Source of the DNA: Massilia aurea
GTDB taxonomy: Bacteria; Pseudomonadota; Gammaproteobacteria; Burkholderiales; Burkholderiaceae_D
NCBI RefSeq assembly: GCF_024753205.1
Contig: NZ_JANUGZ010000004.1
Span: forward strand, 372,001-436,000
Length of the DNA stretch: 64,000 nucleotides
Direction: 5' to 3'
In this document: positions 1 through 10,763 of the stretch, piece after piece
Layout: every line of letters starts with the position of its first letter
Position numbering within the stretch: the stretch's first letter is position 1
The notes under the pieces: generated by a model
What the model saw: the letters and a program-made list of their open reading frames with translations, nothing else
Databases searched by the model: none
Told to the model about the DNA's origin: nothing
Position numbers and translations under genes: made by a program

Positions 1-309
1 GGCGACTCGGCCAATCTGGTGGGTATCTTCGAGAACGACAAGTGGAACGTGCGCGCGGCCTACAACTGGCGCGACGAATTCCTGTCGTCGACCTTCGACG
101 GTGCCGGTCCGAACCCGAACTACGTCGAAGCGTACGGTCAGCTCGATCTGAGCGTCGGCTACAACGTCAACAAGAACCTGTCCGTCTCGTTCGAGGGCAT
201 CAACCTGACCGACGAGATCCAGCGCACGCACGGCCGCACCAAGCAGCAGGTGCTGTTCGTGACGCAATCGGGTCCGCGTTACATGCTCGCGGCGCGCTAC
301 AAATTCTGA
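1..309 (+). CDS. TonB-dependent receptor, C-terminal fragment
   Basis: This is the last ~102 codons of an outer-membrane TonB-dependent receptor; the start lies outside the window. The visible part has alternating beta-strand patterns, the late-barrel motif FEGINLTDE followed by a Gly/Arg-rich turn, and a terminal YKF ending in phenylalanine, as expected for an outer-membrane barrel C-terminus. Such receptors take up large substrates with energy from TonB-ExbBD. The downstream SapC and cupin-like genes and the nearby glucosidases suggest a carbohydrate ligand, but that is inferred from context only. Confidence 0.85.
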   Translation, partial: GDSANLVGIFENDKWNVRAAYNWRDEFLSSTFDGAGPNPNYVEAYGQLDLSVGYNVNKNLSVSFEGINLTDEIQRTHGRTKQQVLFVTQSGPRYMLAARYKF

Positions 310-374
310 TAGCGCAGCATCTGTCCGGCGCCGGTATTCGGGAGTAGACTTCCCGCACACCGGCCCTGCAACCG

Positions 375-408
375 CAGCGGCGGGCCGGCATCAGCCGGCC
401 CGCCGCTG
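375..408 (+). terminator. Strong hairpin after the TonB receptor gene
   Basis: A perfect 15-bp GC-rich inverted repeat with a 4-nt loop (ATCA) lies 66 nt after the receptor stop codon. The following bases (TCGTTT) give only a weak T-run. It may be a weak intrinsic terminator or a stabilising 3' hairpin between the receptor and the SapC gene. Confidence 0.5.
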
Positions 409-449
409 TCGTTTCACCGCATGATTCCAATAACGACAACGAGACGTCC

Positions 450-1160
450 ATGCCCAATATCGCCCTGCTGAACAATATCGAACACAAGGACCTGCGCATC
501 ATCGCTGGTCACCACCCCGGCCTGGGCAGCGAAGTCGCGTGGGTGCCGACCTTCGCCGACGAATTCCGCTCCCTGCAGGGGATCTACCCGATCATCTTCC
601 GCCAGCTCGAAGACGGCGTGAACTTCGAAGCGATCGCGCTGCTGGGCTTTACCGAAGACGAAAACCTGTTCCTGCAAGACGGCCGCTGGGATGCGCCGCT
701 CGTGCCGTGGATGCACGAGCGCCAGCCGTTCTACATCGGCCGCAATGGCGACGAGCTGATGATCCAGGTCGACCTCGACCACCCGCGCGTGAGCACGACC
801 GACGGCGAGCCGGTGTTCAAGCCGCATGGCGGCAACACCGAGTACCTGGAAAAGGTCAGCACCATGCTGTCGAACATCCACAACGGCGTGCAGGCCAATA
901 TCGGCTTTCTCGAAGCCCTCAAGCGCCATGATCTGCTCGATGCGTTCGTGCTCGACATCGAATTCGACAATGGCGCGCAGAACCGCCTGGGCGGCTTCTT
1001 CACGATCCACGAAGAACGCCTGGGCGCGCTCGATGGCGCCATCATCGCCGAACTGCATGCGGCAGGCTACCTGGCGCCGATCTACTTCGCACTGGCCTCG
1101 CTGTCGAACTTCCGCAACCTGATCGACCGCAAGAATCACCGCGATGCTGCCGGCCGCTAA
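450..1160 (+). CDS. SapC family protein
   Basis: A 236-residue protein resembling the SapC family (PF07277). The pattern seen is an N-terminal H-P-x-x-G stretch, then WVPTFADEFR and YPIIFRQL, then an acidic middle. There is no signal peptide. SapC was named from a Campylobacter S-layer locus, and the biochemical role is not established. In proteobacteria it recurs beside TonB-dependent receptors and cupin-like or tryptophan-halogenase genes in carbohydrate loci, which is the context here. It overlaps the next gene by 17 bp, suggesting co-transcription. Confidence 0.75.
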   Translation: MPNIALLNNIEHKDLRIIAGHHPGLGSEVAWVPTFADEFRSLQGIYPIIFRQLEDGVNFEAIALLGFTEDENLFLQDGRWDAPLVPWMHERQPFYIGRNGDELMIQVDLDHPRVSTTDGEPVFKPHGGNTEYLEKVSTMLSNIHNGVQANIGFLEALKRHDLLDAFVLDIEFDNGAQNRLGGFFTIHEERLGALDGAIIAELHAAGYLAPIYFALASLSNFRNLIDRKNHRDAAGR

Positions 1161-2157
1161 CGCCATCCGCGAGCTGGCCGGTGTGACGCCGGCCGATCTC
1201 GATGCAACGATCCTGGCGTCGACCGAGCCGCTGCTGCTGCGCGGCCTGGTGGCGCACTGGCCGGTGGTGGCTGCAGGGCGCCAGTCGCCGCAGGCAGCGC
1301 TCGACTATTTGCGCCGCTGGTGCGGCGACGCCACCGTCAATGCGATGCTCGGCCCGCCCGACATTGGCGGTCGCTTCTTCTACAACGCGGCGCTCGACGG
1401 CTTCAATTTCCAGTCGCTGCGCGTGCGGCTCGACGCCGTGCTCGATGAACTGGCAAAGCACCTGGCCGCGCCGGCGCCGCCCGCGATCTATGTCGGCTCG
1501 ACCACGATCGACGGTGCACTGCCGGGCTTCAGAGGCGAGAACGACGTCGACCTGGGCCCGCGCGACCCTCTGGCGTCGATCTGGGTCGGCACCCGCACCC
1601 GCATCGCTGCCCATTACGATGTGCCGGACAACCTGGCCTGCATCGCGGCCGGGCGACGCCGCTTCACGCTGTTCCCGCCGGGGCAGCAGCACAATCTGTA
1701 CATCGGCCCGATCGACCTGACGCCGGCAGGCCAGCCCATCAGCCTGGTCGATTTCGCACAGCCCGACCTTGCACGTTTTCCACGGTTTGCTGACGCACTC
1801 GCGCAGGCGCAGAGCGCCGAACTTGGCCCTGGCGACGCACTGTTCATCCCCAGCATGTGGTGGCACCACGTCGAGGCGCTGGACGATGTCAACGTGCTGG
1901 TCAATTACTGGTGGCGCCAGTCGCCGGACTGGATGGACACGCCCAACAACGCGCTGATGCACGCCCTGATGACGGTGCGCGACCTGCCGCCGGCGCAGCG
2001 TGCGGCCTGGGCCGAGCTGTTCCGGCACTACGTGTTCGAGGCCGATGGCGAGACGGCAGCACATATCCCGCCAGGCGCGCGCGGCCTGCTTGGTCCGATG
2101 GACGACAACGCCTCGCGCATGGTGCGCGCGCAGCTGCTCAAACGCCTGAACCGCTGA
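1144..2157 (+). CDS. Cupin-like domain protein (JmjC/FIH-type fold)
   Basis: A 337-residue protein of the Cupin_8 / FIH-like type. Likely metal ligands are H157 and D159 (HYDVPDN), with a distal His at H241 or H242 in a WWHHVE motif followed by a conserved NYWWR. The 2-oxoglutarate/Fe(II) hydroxylase fold is a family expectation; the substrate is unknown. The family sits repeatedly beside SapC and TonB-receptor genes. The ATG lies inside the end of the SapC gene with no clear Shine-Dalgarno, so translational coupling is likely. Confidence 0.75.
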   Translation: MLPAANAIRELAGVTPADLDATILASTEPLLLRGLVAHWPVVAAGRQSPQAALDYLRRWCGDATVNAMLGPPDIGGRFFYNAALDGFNFQSLRVRLDAVLDELAKHLAAPAPPAIYVGSTTIDGALPGFRGENDVDLGPRDPLASIWVGTRTRIAAHYDVPDNLACIAAGRRRFTLFPPGQQHNLYIGPIDLTPAGQPISLVDFAQPDLARFPRFADALAQAQSAELGPGDALFIPSMWWHHVEALDDVNVLVNYWWRQSPDWMDTPNNALMHALMTVRDLPPAQRAAWAELFRHYVFEADGETAAHIPPGARGLLGPMDDNASRMVRAQLLKRLNR

Positions 2158-2175
2158 CACACGGCGGGCCAGGAC

Positions 2176-2208
2176 AAAAAAATGCCCGCATCATGTGCGG
2201 GCATTTTC
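2176..2208. terminator. Bidirectional terminator between convergent genes
   Basis: A perfect 10-bp inverted repeat (AATGCCCGCA / TGCGGGCATT, 5-nt loop) has an A-run on its left and a T-run on its right. It can therefore terminate the + strand cupin-like gene and the - strand transporter operon. Confidence 0.85.
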
Positions 2209-2225
2209 GTTGATGACGGCGACGT

Positions 2226-3533
2226 TTATTCCGCCGCCACCTTCTGCTTGTGCAGATCGGCGTACTTCACGCCGTAGTACAGGATGAACAGGTAACACGC
2301 TGCCGGCACCAGGAACGAGATCTGCAGGCCGATGCTGTCGGCCAGGATGCCCTGGATGAACGGCACGATCGCGCCGCCGACGATGGCCATGCAGAGGATG
2401 CCCGAACCCTGGCCCGTGAACTTGCCCAGGCCGTGCAGCGCCATGCTGAAGATGGTCGGGAACATGATCGAGTTGCACAGGCCGACGGCGATGATTGCCC
2501 ACATCGCCAGGCTGCCATCGGTGAAGATCGCGGTGAGCACCAGCGCCATCGAACCGAGCGCGGTGACGGCCAGCGACTTGCCCGGGCTGACGTAACGCAT
2601 CACTGCAAAGCCGATGAAGCGGCCCACCAGCGCGCCGCCCCAGTACAGGCTGACGTAGCGGGCCGCGTCGGCATGCGACAGCCCGGCAATGTGCGGCTCG
2701 CCGATGAAGTTGATCAGGAAGCTGCCGATACTGACTTCAGCGCCCACGTACAGGAAGATGCCCAGCGCGCCGAGTACCAGGTGGCGGTACGCCATCGCGC
2801 CGCCCTTGCCGTCGACGGCCGCAGTGGTGGTGTCCTGGAACGCGATCTTCGGCAGGCGCGCCAGTGCGAACAGCACGGCCAGCAGCGCGAGCGCCGCGGC
2901 CAGGCCCAGGTACGGGCCCTGCACGGCAGCTGCTTCGGCCGCGCGGTGCGCGACCCGTTCGGCTTCCGGCAGCAGCGCCAGCTGGTCGGCGGACAGCGCC
3001 ACCGTCGACAGGATCAAAAAGCCCCCCAGCGTCGGCGCCACCGTGGTGCCGAGCGAGTTAAAGGCTTGCGTGAGCGTCAGGCGGCTGGCGGCGGTGCGCG
3101 CAGGGCCAAGGACGGTGACGTACGGGTTGGCCGCGACCTGCAGGATCGTGATCCCGCTGGCCAGCACGAACAGCGCGAACAGGAACAGGCCGTAGCCGCC
3201 GTTCGACGCCGGATAGAACAGCGCGCAGCCGGTGGCCGCGACCAGCAGGCCGGCGACAGCGCCGTTCTGGTAACCGAGGCGGCGAATCAGCGCGCCGGCC
3301 GGCAGCGACACGACGACGTAAGCGCCGAAGAAGCACAGCTGCACCAGCATCGCCTGCATGTAGGTGAGGGTGTAGATCGATTTCAGGTGCGGGATCAGGA
3401 CGTCGTTGAGTGACGTGATCAGGCCCCACATGAAGAACAGGATGGTGACGATGAACAGCGCCCCGGTATGCGCATTGCGTTCGCCGTCCGTCGCTGCACT
3501 GGCCACGGTCGGGGTCTGGATGGGATTCTGCAT
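2226..3533 (-). CDS. Sugar MFS transporter (FucP/GluP type)
   Basis: A 435-residue major facilitator with about 12 hydrophobic segments. It carries the FucP-family signatures [19 protein letters not shown] near the N-terminus and [13 protein letters not shown] in the fourth-fifth helix region. It is probably a proton-coupled importer of glucose, galactose or fucose in the inner membrane. It is the last gene of the GH1-GH3-glucokinase unit and starts 10 bp after the glucokinase stop. Free glucose is therefore the most likely substrate; this is inference. Confidence 0.85.
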   Translation of the reverse strand: MQNPIQTPTVASAATDGERNAHTGALFIVTILFFMWGLITSLNDVLIPHLKSIYTLTYMQAMLVQLCFFGAYVVVSLPAGALIRRLGYQNGAVAGLLVAATGCALFYPASNGGYGLFLFALFVLASGITILQVAANPYVTVLGPARTAASRLTLTQAFNSLGTTVAPTLGGFLILSTVALSADQLALLPEAERVAHRAAEAAAVQGPYLGLAAALALLAVLFALARLPKIAFQDTTTAAVDGKGGAMAYRHLVLGALGIFLYVGAEVSIGSFLINFIGEPHIAGLSHADAARYVSLYWGGALVGRFIGFAVMRYVSPGKSLAVTALGSMALVLTAIFTDGSLAMWAIIAVGLCNSIMFPTIFSMALHGLGKFTGQGSGILCMAIVGGAIVPFIQGILADSIGLQISFLVPAACYLFILYYGVKYADLHKQKVAAE

Positions 3534-3543
3534 GGTCTCTCCG

Positions 3544-4527
3544 TTATTGGTGCAGACTAAAAATTTGATCCGACAGCATAGCCGAAACCCCGCGCAACGC
3601 GGGATATTGTTCAGTAATCAAGTAGGTCGGTATGCGCGCCAGATAGTCGCCCAGGCGGCCCTTGTCTTCAAAGCGCGCGCGAAACGCCGATTGCTCGAAT
3701 AGCACGCCCAAACGCGGCACGATGCCACCGCCGATATACATGCCGCCGGTCGCCCCCAGTGTAAGCGCGACATTGCCGGCCACGCTGCCCAGGATCGCGC
3801 AGAACACCCGCACCGAGCCCTGACACTCCAGGCACGAACCATCGAGCGCCGCAGTGGTGATGTCGGCCGCCTTCATGCGCCGGCTGGTGCGCGCCCAGTG
3901 GATCAGCTCCAGTCCCATGCCCGACAGCAGGCGCTCGGCCGAGACGTGGCCGTACTCGCTCCACAGCGCCTCGAGGATTGCCACCTCGTCGCGGTTGACG
4001 GGCGCGAAGCTCACGTGGCCGCCTTCGCCCGACAGCGCAATCCAGCGCCCGCCGGCCGGGACCACGCCCGAGACCCCCAGCCCCGTGCCAGGGCCGATCA
4101 GGCCAATGGTCCGGTTGGGCAGTTCGATGCCGCCGCCGATGCGCTGGCGCCCGGCGGGCTGCAGGTGCGGCAGCGCCATCGCCAGCGCCGCGAAGTCGTT
4201 GACCATCAACAGCGTGGTCAAGCCCAGTTCCTGGCGCAGCGCTTCGATCGAGAAAGCCCAGTGGTGGTTGGTCATCCGGATCTCGTCGCCCTCGACCGGA
4301 TTGGCAATCGCCAGCGCCGCATGGCACACGCTGTCCACTGCCATCCCGCGCGCGCGGGCGCCTTCGAGGTAGGCGCGGATCGCGTCACCCAGCGTCAGGT
4401 AGCTGGCGCCGGTCAGCACCTCGACATCATCGAAGCCGCCAGCCGGATCGGACTGCAGCGCGAAGCGCGCATTGGTGCCGCCGATGTCGGCCAGCAGCCG
4501 CAGGCCGTGCGTCACCTCTGCCGTCAT
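3544..4527 (-). CDS. glk: Glucokinase
   Basis: A 327-residue ATP-dependent glucokinase of the Glk family. The N-terminal phosphate-binding motif [14 protein letters not shown], the central GPGTGLGVS and the [10 protein letters not shown] stretch are all visible. It converts cytosolic glucose to glucose-6-phosphate. The start codon overlaps the stop of the GH3 gene (ATGA), so the two are likely translationally coupled. In this operon it would phosphorylate glucose released by the two glucosidases or imported by the downstream transporter. Confidence 0.93.
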   Translation of the reverse strand: MTAEVTHGLRLLADIGGTNARFALQSDPAGGFDDVEVLTGASYLTLGDAIRAYLEGARARGMAVDSVCHAALAIANPVEGDEIRMTNHHWAFSIEALRQELGLTTLLMVNDFAALAMALPHLQPAGRQRIGGGIELPNRTIGLIGPGTGLGVSGVVPAGGRWIALSGEGGHVSFAPVNRDEVAILEALWSEYGHVSAERLLSGMGLELIHWARTSRRMKAADITTAALDGSCLECQGSVRVFCAILGSVAGNVALTLGATGGMYIGGGIVPRLGVLFEQSAFRARFEDKGRLGDYLARIPTYLITEQYPALRGVSAMLSDQIFSLHQ

Positions 4528-7043
4528 TTGAGGTCCTCGCAGCGCACGGCATCGGCCTCTTTCGCGGCGCCGCCGGCGATCTCGATATTCGCGAAGGCCG
4601 CGCTGAACGGGCCGTCGCTGGTGACGCTGAACGGCGTGTCGACCTTGGCCAGATCAACCCCTTTGGCCTGGAAGCAGGCGAGTGGAATCGAGACCGTGTG
4701 CTTGCCGCCATCGGCCAGGCGCTTGAACAGGGTCGTGGCGTCCAGCGCCGTGTCGCTCGCGCCCTGGCGCATCGCGAGCATCACCTTGCCGGTTGGCGCC
4801 TTGGCGACCATGGTGTCAAAGCGCAACGCGCCATCCTTTGCCGCCGCTGCCGGCACGACCATCGCGCGCGCACCGCGTGCTTCGAGCGTGGCCGGGCCGG
4901 TCCAGGCGCCCATCTTGGCATCCTGCTGGGTGTTGACCTGCGCGGTCGTGACGACGATGCCCGGCAACGTGAAGCTCGCATTCAGGTCGGCGCCCAGCAC
5001 CGTGGTTTGCCCGCCGCTGCGGATCGCCAGCGGGAAGCTGGTGCGGTCGGCCTGGCTGAACACGGGGAAGGTATTGCCGGCGCTGCAGCCGCCTTGCGGA
5101 ATCGTTTCATCGAGCTTGCCGAGCTTCGAGCGCGTGCCCGCTTTCAGGCCGTAGCCGTAGGCGAACAGCGGTGCGTACTCCTTGTCGCCGACGTTGAGCT
5201 TGACCTGGCAGGCCGACTTCGGCCACGAGAACGGCAGCGTGCCGCGGAAGTCATAGCGCTTGCCGCCTGCGATCAACAGGTCCGACACGCCCTTGCCCTC
5301 GGAACCCGGCAGCCAGGCCGAGATGAAGGTGTCCGACAGATTCAGCAGGTCGTTGCCGTACACCGGCCGCCCCGTGACCATCACGGTGATGACGGGTTTG
5401 CCCTTGCCGGCCACCGCCTGCAGCACGGCCAGGTCTTCCGGATAGCGGCTGCTGTGGCGCAGCGTGCCGGATGGGTGGATGTCGCCATCGCCTTCCGCAT
5501 ACGGACGTTCGCCGATGACGGCAATCACCGTGTCGAACTGCGTCACGTCGACGTCTTTCGCATCGACGCTGAAGCGCACGTTCTCGCTGCCTGCCGCTTC
5601 GCGAATACCGGTCAGGATCGTGTCGGCGTTCTTGAAATCGGCATTCGTGGTGGCGGTGCCCTGCCACGTGATCGACCAGCCGCCGCTCTGGTTTGACAGC
5701 TCGTCGGCGCTCTTGCCCACGACGAGAATTTTCTGGCCGCGCTTCAGGGGCAGGGCCGGGCCTTCGTTCTTGAGCAGCACGAGCGACTCGCGCACGGCCT
5801 GGCGCGCCAGCGCACGCGCCTGCATCGCATCGTCCTTGCCGGCATACGCGTTCTGGGCCGGGCTCTTGTCGAACAGGCCGGCGCGCAGCTTGACGCGGAT
5901 GATGCGGGTCACGGCATCGTCGATGCGCGCCATCGGGATCTCGCCCGACTCGACCTGTTTGATCGTGTTGGCGATGAAGGCCTTCCAGTCGTCCGGCACC
6001 ATGAACATGTCGTTGCCGGCGTTGACCGCCTGGGCGCAGCTGTCGTTGCGGCAGCCTTTCACTTCGCCGATGCCGTTCCAGTCGGTGACGACGAAGCCAT
6101 CGAAGCCCATTTTGTTCTTGAGGATGTCGGTGAGCGCCACTTTGCTGCCATGCAGCTTGCCATGCTCGACGCCGGCCGCCGTATCGGTCCAGCTGTTAAA
6201 TGAGGTCATGACCGTCTGGGCGCCAGCGCTCAGCGCCGGGACGTAGCCGGCGCCATGGATGTTGATCAGGTCAACGGCGCTGGCCTCGGTCACGCCGCGG
6301 TCCTTGCCGTTCTTGGTGCCGCCGTCGCCGATGAAGTGCTTGGCCGTCGCAATGGTGTTGGCGTCGTCCCTGAACGCGCCCTGCATGCCTTTGACGTATT
6401 CGCCCGCGTAGCTGCGCACGACTTCCGGATGCTCGGCATAGCTTTCATAGGTGCGGCCCCAGCGATCGTCGCGCACGACGGCGAGCGTCGGGCCGAACAC
6501 CCAGGCGATACCGGTCGCGCGCACAGCCTTCGCGGTGGCCGCGCCGATCTCGCGCATCAGCTTCGGATTGCGCGCTGCGCCCAGCCCGATATTGTGCGGG
6601 AACAGCGTGGCGCCTGGCACGTTGTTGTGGCCGTGGACCGCGTCGGTGCCCCACACGACCGGCACCTTGATCGCCATGTCGGTCTTCATCGACGCCTCGT
6701 GGTACGCCTGCGCCAGCGCCAGCCATTCCTTCGCGCTGGCCGCCTTGTTCCCGTTCGGCCAGCTGCCGCCGCCATTGAGCACCGAGCCCAGATAGTATTT
6801 GGTCACGTCGGCCGGCGTGGCCGTCTTGATTTCGGGCTGCGTCATCTGGCCGATCTTCTGGGCCAGCGTCATCTTGCTGACGATCTCCTGGACGCGCTTC
6901 TCGAGCGCGGCGTCCTTCTTGATCGCGCTGGTCACGCGCGGCCAGTCGGCCAGGTTGGTGTCGACCGGGGCGGCATGCGCGAAGGCAGGCAAGGCAAGGG
7001 CGATCGCAAGGGCGAGCAGGGAAGGGCGAAGCGTGGCTGTCAT
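4524..7043 (-). CDS. Secreted GH3 exo-beta-glucosidase
   Basis: An 839-residue glycoside hydrolase family 3 enzyme with an N-terminal signal peptide (about residues 1-25, ending AHA), so periplasmic or secreted. The catalytic nucleophile is D321 in GFVVTDWNGI; K235-H236 and the WGRTYESYAEHP motif line the active site. The second GH3 domain follows (about 415-640). The C-terminal ~180 residues resemble the extra beta-domain of ExoP-type exo-1,3/1,4-beta-glucanases. It probably trims cello- or laminari-oligosaccharides from the non-reducing end. The gene follows GH1 by 31 bp. Confidence 0.92.
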   Translation of the reverse strand: MTATLRPSLLALAIALALPAFAHAAPVDTNLADWPRVTSAIKKDAALEKRVQEIVSKMTLAQKIGQMTQPEIKTATPADVTKYYLGSVLNGGGSWPNGNKAASAKEWLALAQAYHEASMKTDMAIKVPVVWGTDAVHGHNNVPGATLFPHNIGLGAARNPKLMREIGAATAKAVRATGIAWVFGPTLAVVRDDRWGRTYESYAEHPEVVRSYAGEYVKGMQGAFRDDANTIATAKHFIGDGGTKNGKDRGVTEASAVDLINIHGAGYVPALSAGAQTVMTSFNSWTDTAAGVEHGKLHGSKVALTDILKNKMGFDGFVVTDWNGIGEVKGCRNDSCAQAVNAGNDMFMVPDDWKAFIANTIKQVESGEIPMARIDDAVTRIIRVKLRAGLFDKSPAQNAYAGKDDAMQARALARQAVRESLVLLKNEGPALPLKRGQKILVVGKSADELSNQSGGWSITWQGTATTNADFKNADTILTGIREAAGSENVRFSVDAKDVDVTQFDTVIAVIGERPYAEGDGDIHPSGTLRHSSRYPEDLAVLQAVAGKGKPVITVMVTGRPVYGNDLLNLSDTFISAWLPGSEGKGVSDLLIAGGKRYDFRGTLPFSWPKSACQVKLNVGDKEYAPLFAYGYGLKAGTRSKLGKLDETIPQGGCSAGNTFPVFSQADRTSFPLAIRSGGQTTVLGADLNASFTLPGIVVTTAQVNTQQDAKMGAWTGPATLEARGARAMVVPAAAAKDGALRFDTMVAKAPTGKVMLAMRQGASDTALDATTLFKRLADGGKHTVSIPLACFQAKGVDLAKVDTPFSVTSDGPFSAAFANIEIAGGAAKEADAVRCEDLK

Positions 7044-7074
7044 GGTTTGTCTCGTTCGTTGTCGTTATAGGAAT

Positions 7075-8439
7075 TCATGCCTGGCGCAGGAACGCGCCGT
7101 ACCATTTGCCGCTGCTCTTGAGGCGGCGTTGCTGCGTAGCGTAATCGATGTGCACGAGGCCGAAACGCTTCAGATAGCCTTCTGCCCACTCGAAGTTGTC
7201 GAGCAGGCTCCAGGCGAAGTAGCCCTTGACTGGCGCGCCGCCATCGATCGCGGCCTTGAGCGAGGCCAGGTGGCGCATCAGGTAATGGCGGCGCTGCACA
7301 TCGTCGATCTCGCCGTCGGCGCCCACCACGTCGTCGAAGGCCGAACCGTTTTCGGTCACGTACATCGGGCCCGGGTGGTAGTCGTTCTCGATGCGCAGCA
7401 GGAGTTCAGCCAGGCCTTCGGGCACCACGGGCCAGCCCATCGCGGTGATCTCGCCTTCGGTGGGCGGCAGCACCTTGGTGTCCAGCGGCGCGTGGCCGGC
7501 GGCATGCGCGACGGTTTCGGGGAAGTAGTAATTCACGCCCAGAAAATCGGTCTTGACCGCGATGGCGTCCATGTCGCCCGGCGCGACGTCGGGCGCGGCA
7601 GCGCCGACCTGCGCGAGCGTGGCTTCAGGATAGCCACGGCCGAACAGCGGATCGAGAAACCAGCGATAGCGCAGGCCGTCATGGCGTTCTTTTGCCGCGC
7701 TGTCCTCGGCGCTGTCGCTCGCCGCGCGCAGCGGGTGCAGGCTGACGGCCATGCCGACCTGCGCATCCGGCACATTCGCGCGGATCAGCGGCACCGCCTT
7801 GCCGTGCGAGACGAGCACATTGTGCGCGACCTGCAGCGCTGCCTTCAGGTCGGTCTTGCCGGGCGCATGCCAGCCTTCGAAGTTGCCAATGATCGCCGTG
7901 CACCATGGCTCGTTGTGCGTGATCCAGTGCTTGACGCGGTCGCCCAGGGTGCGCGTCATCGCGTCGGTGTACTCAAGGAAGGCGTCGATCGTGGCGCGGT
8001 CTTCCCAGCCGCCCGCATCCTGCAGCGTTTGTGGCAAGTCCCAGTGGTACAGCGTGGCCCACGGCTGCAGCCCGCGTTCGAGCATGCCGTCAACCAGGCG
8101 CGAATAGAAATCCAGGCCCTTCTGGTTCGGTGCGCCGCCGCCTTCGCTGAAAATGCGCGGCCAGGCGATCGAGAAGCGGTAGGCGTTCAGGCCCATGCCG
8201 CGCGCGATGTCGAAGTCTTCCGGCCAGCGGTGGTAATGGTCGCACGCGACCAGGCCGTTGGAACCATCGCGGATGGTGCCGGGCGTGGCGGCAAAGCGGT
8301 CCCAGATCGATTCCACGCGGCCGTCGTCGCGGCCGGCGCCTTCGATCTGATAGGACGATGTGGCGCAGCCCCACAAAAAATCGCGGGCAAAATCGCTGCG
8401 CTGCGGCGCTTGTGGCTCGGGGCGGTTGGCAGTGGTCAT
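7075..8439 (-). CDS. Cytosolic GH1 beta-glucosidase
   Basis: A 454-residue glycoside hydrolase family 1 protein. The acid/base Glu is E177 (THNEPWC) and the nucleophile is E363 (YVTENGS). The N-terminal FLWGCATSSYQIEGA is the family signature. No signal peptide is present, so it acts on imported beta-glucosides such as cellobiose, releasing glucose. It is the first gene of the GH1-GH3-glk-transporter unit. A perfect palindrome 65 bp upstream is a candidate operator for the neighbouring LacI regulator. Confidence 0.94.
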   Translation of the reverse strand: MTTANRPEPQAPQRSDFARDFLWGCATSSYQIEGAGRDDGRVESIWDRFAATPGTIRDGSNGLVACDHYHRWPEDFDIARGMGLNAYRFSIAWPRIFSEGGGAPNQKGLDFYSRLVDGMLERGLQPWATLYHWDLPQTLQDAGGWEDRATIDAFLEYTDAMTRTLGDRVKHWITHNEPWCTAIIGNFEGWHAPGKTDLKAALQVAHNVLVSHGKAVPLIRANVPDAQVGMAVSLHPLRAASDSAEDSAAKERHDGLRYRWFLDPLFGRGYPEATLAQVGAAAPDVAPGDMDAIAVKTDFLGVNYYFPETVAHAAGHAPLDTKVLPPTEGEITAMGWPVVPEGLAELLLRIENDYHPGPMYVTENGSAFDDVVGADGEIDDVQRRHYLMRHLASLKAAIDGGAPVKGYFAWSLLDNFEWAEGYLKRFGLVHIDYATQQRRLKSSGKWYGAFLRQA

Positions 8440-8503
8440 GGGTTTCGCTCTATTTGGTCAATAAGGTCTGAATGAAAATTTTCGGGAAAACATCCAAGTC
8501 ATT

Positions 8504-8517
8504 TGGAAAGCTTTCCA
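8504..8517. promoter_or_regulatory. Candidate LacI-family operator before the GH1 gene
   Basis: TGGAAAGCTTTCCA is a perfect 14-bp palindrome located between lacI and the GH1 gene. It shares its half-sites with the 13788-13801 site (TGGAAACGTTACCA) but has GC rather than CG at the centre. Control by the adjacent LacI protein is inferred. I did not find a convincing -10 box beside it. Confidence 0.55.
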
Positions 8518-8527
8518 GTTCGTGTCC

Positions 8528-8549
8528 AAAAAAATGGCCGCGCGCGGCC
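8528..8549 (-). terminator. Intrinsic terminator after lacI
   Basis: On the - strand, the self-complementary GGCCGCGCGCGGCC is followed directly by A and seven T residues, starting 22 bp after the lacI stop. It separates the importer-lacI unit from the GH1 operon, implying that GH1 has its own promoter. Confidence 0.75.
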
Positions 8550-8571
8550 GGTGCTGGCTGGGCCAGCGATG

Positions 8572-9630
8572 TCATGTTTTCTTGCCCTCGTGTTTGGCTT
8601 TGGCTTTGGGCTTGGCCTTGCTGCCTGCGGCCCTGGCCAGCGATGCGCGCATCGTCACGCTGACGGGGAACGTGCGCGCCACCGGGCGGCCCAGCTCATA
8701 GCAGCGATTGAGCAGGGCGTTGATGCCAGCCAGCGTCATCTCGCGCCACGGCATGTGCACCGACGTCAGGCGCGGCGCCGCGAATTCGGCGCTGGGCGTG
8801 TCGTCGTAGCCGATCACCGACAGGTCGCGCGGCACGCTGATGCCGGCTTCCTGGAAGTACGACAGCGCGCCCACTGCCATCTCGTCGTTGGCGCAGAACA
8901 GCGCCGTGCACGGGGTCTTCGATTCGACCAGCGCCTTGGCCGCCAGCCACCCGCCCTGCGGCGAGAAGTCGCTTTCGGCGATCCAGACCTTGTCGGTATC
9001 GAGGCCTTCGGCCAGCAGTTCGTGCATGAAGCCATCGACACGCGCCACGTTGTCGATCAGCGCATTCGGGCCGGCGATGACGGCGATGTCGCGGTGGCCA
9101 TGGTCGAGCAGCGCGCGCGCCGCGAGGCGCCCGCCCAGCGCATGGTCAACCGTGAAGCACTGGCCGGGCAGGTCGGCGAAATCGTGGTTGAGCGAGACGA
9201 TCGTGCGGCGCTTGGCGCCCAGCGCGGCGATGTCGTCATCGGTCAGTGCGCTGCTCATCATGATCAGGCCATCGCAGCCGCGCTCGATGAGAAACTCGAT
9301 GCCTTCGATGGCCTGGTTGCGCGCGTCGCCCAGGCCCACGCCAAATGCCACCACCATGTGCAGGCCGGCCGCGCGCAGTTCGGTATCGATGATCTGCAGG
9401 ATCGGCGTGTAGAAGGTGCCCGACAACACCGGGATGTAGACGCCGACCATCCGGCTGGTGCCGGACAGCAGGGCGCGCGCCGCGTGCGACGGGCGAAAAC
9501 CCAGTTCGTCGATCGCCTTGCGCACACGCTCGAGCGTGGCAGGCGAGACCGAGCCTTTGCCGCTGACCACGCGCGAGGCGGTGCCGAGACCGACGCCGGC
9601 CAGCCGCGCTACGTCCTTGATTGTCGCCAC
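8572..9630 (-). CDS. LacI-family transcriptional regulator
   Basis: A 352-residue repressor. The N-terminal helix-turn-helix reads ATIKDVARLAGVGLGTASRV, with hinge residues near 50-60, followed by a periplasmic-binding-protein-like sugar domain. I chose the GTG start at 9630 because AGGA stands 7 nt upstream and the helix-turn-helix begins at the next residue. An in-frame ATG at 9675 would add 15 residues not typical of the family. It lies between the importer genes and the glucosidase operon and probably represses both until a beta-glucoside or glucose signal binds. Confidence 0.9.
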   Translation of the reverse strand: MATIKDVARLAGVGLGTASRVVSGKGSVSPATLERVRKAIDELGFRPSHAARALLSGTSRMVGVYIPVLSGTFYTPILQIIDTELRAAGLHMVVAFGVGLGDARNQAIEGIEFLIERGCDGLIMMSSALTDDDIAALGAKRRTIVSLNHDFADLPGQCFTVDHALGGRLAARALLDHGHRDIAVIAGPNALIDNVARVDGFMHELLAEGLDTDKVWIAESDFSPQGGWLAAKALVESKTPCTALFCANDEMAVGALSYFQEAGISVPRDLSVIGYDDTPSAEFAAPRLTSVHMPWREMTLAGINALLNRCYELGRPVARTFPVSVTMRASLARAAGSKAKPKAKAKHEGKKT

Positions 9631-9690
9631 GTGCGATTCCTGTTCGATGAGTGGATCAAAATAACCGCCAAGCATACTGTATTCATCTGA

Positions 9691-10758
<1,068 letters not shown>

Positions 10759-10763
10759 GGGGG

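Noticed and set aside
42..347. Second open frame overlapping the TonB receptor end
   Set aside because: Out-of-frame, Arg-rich shadow of the receptor gene.
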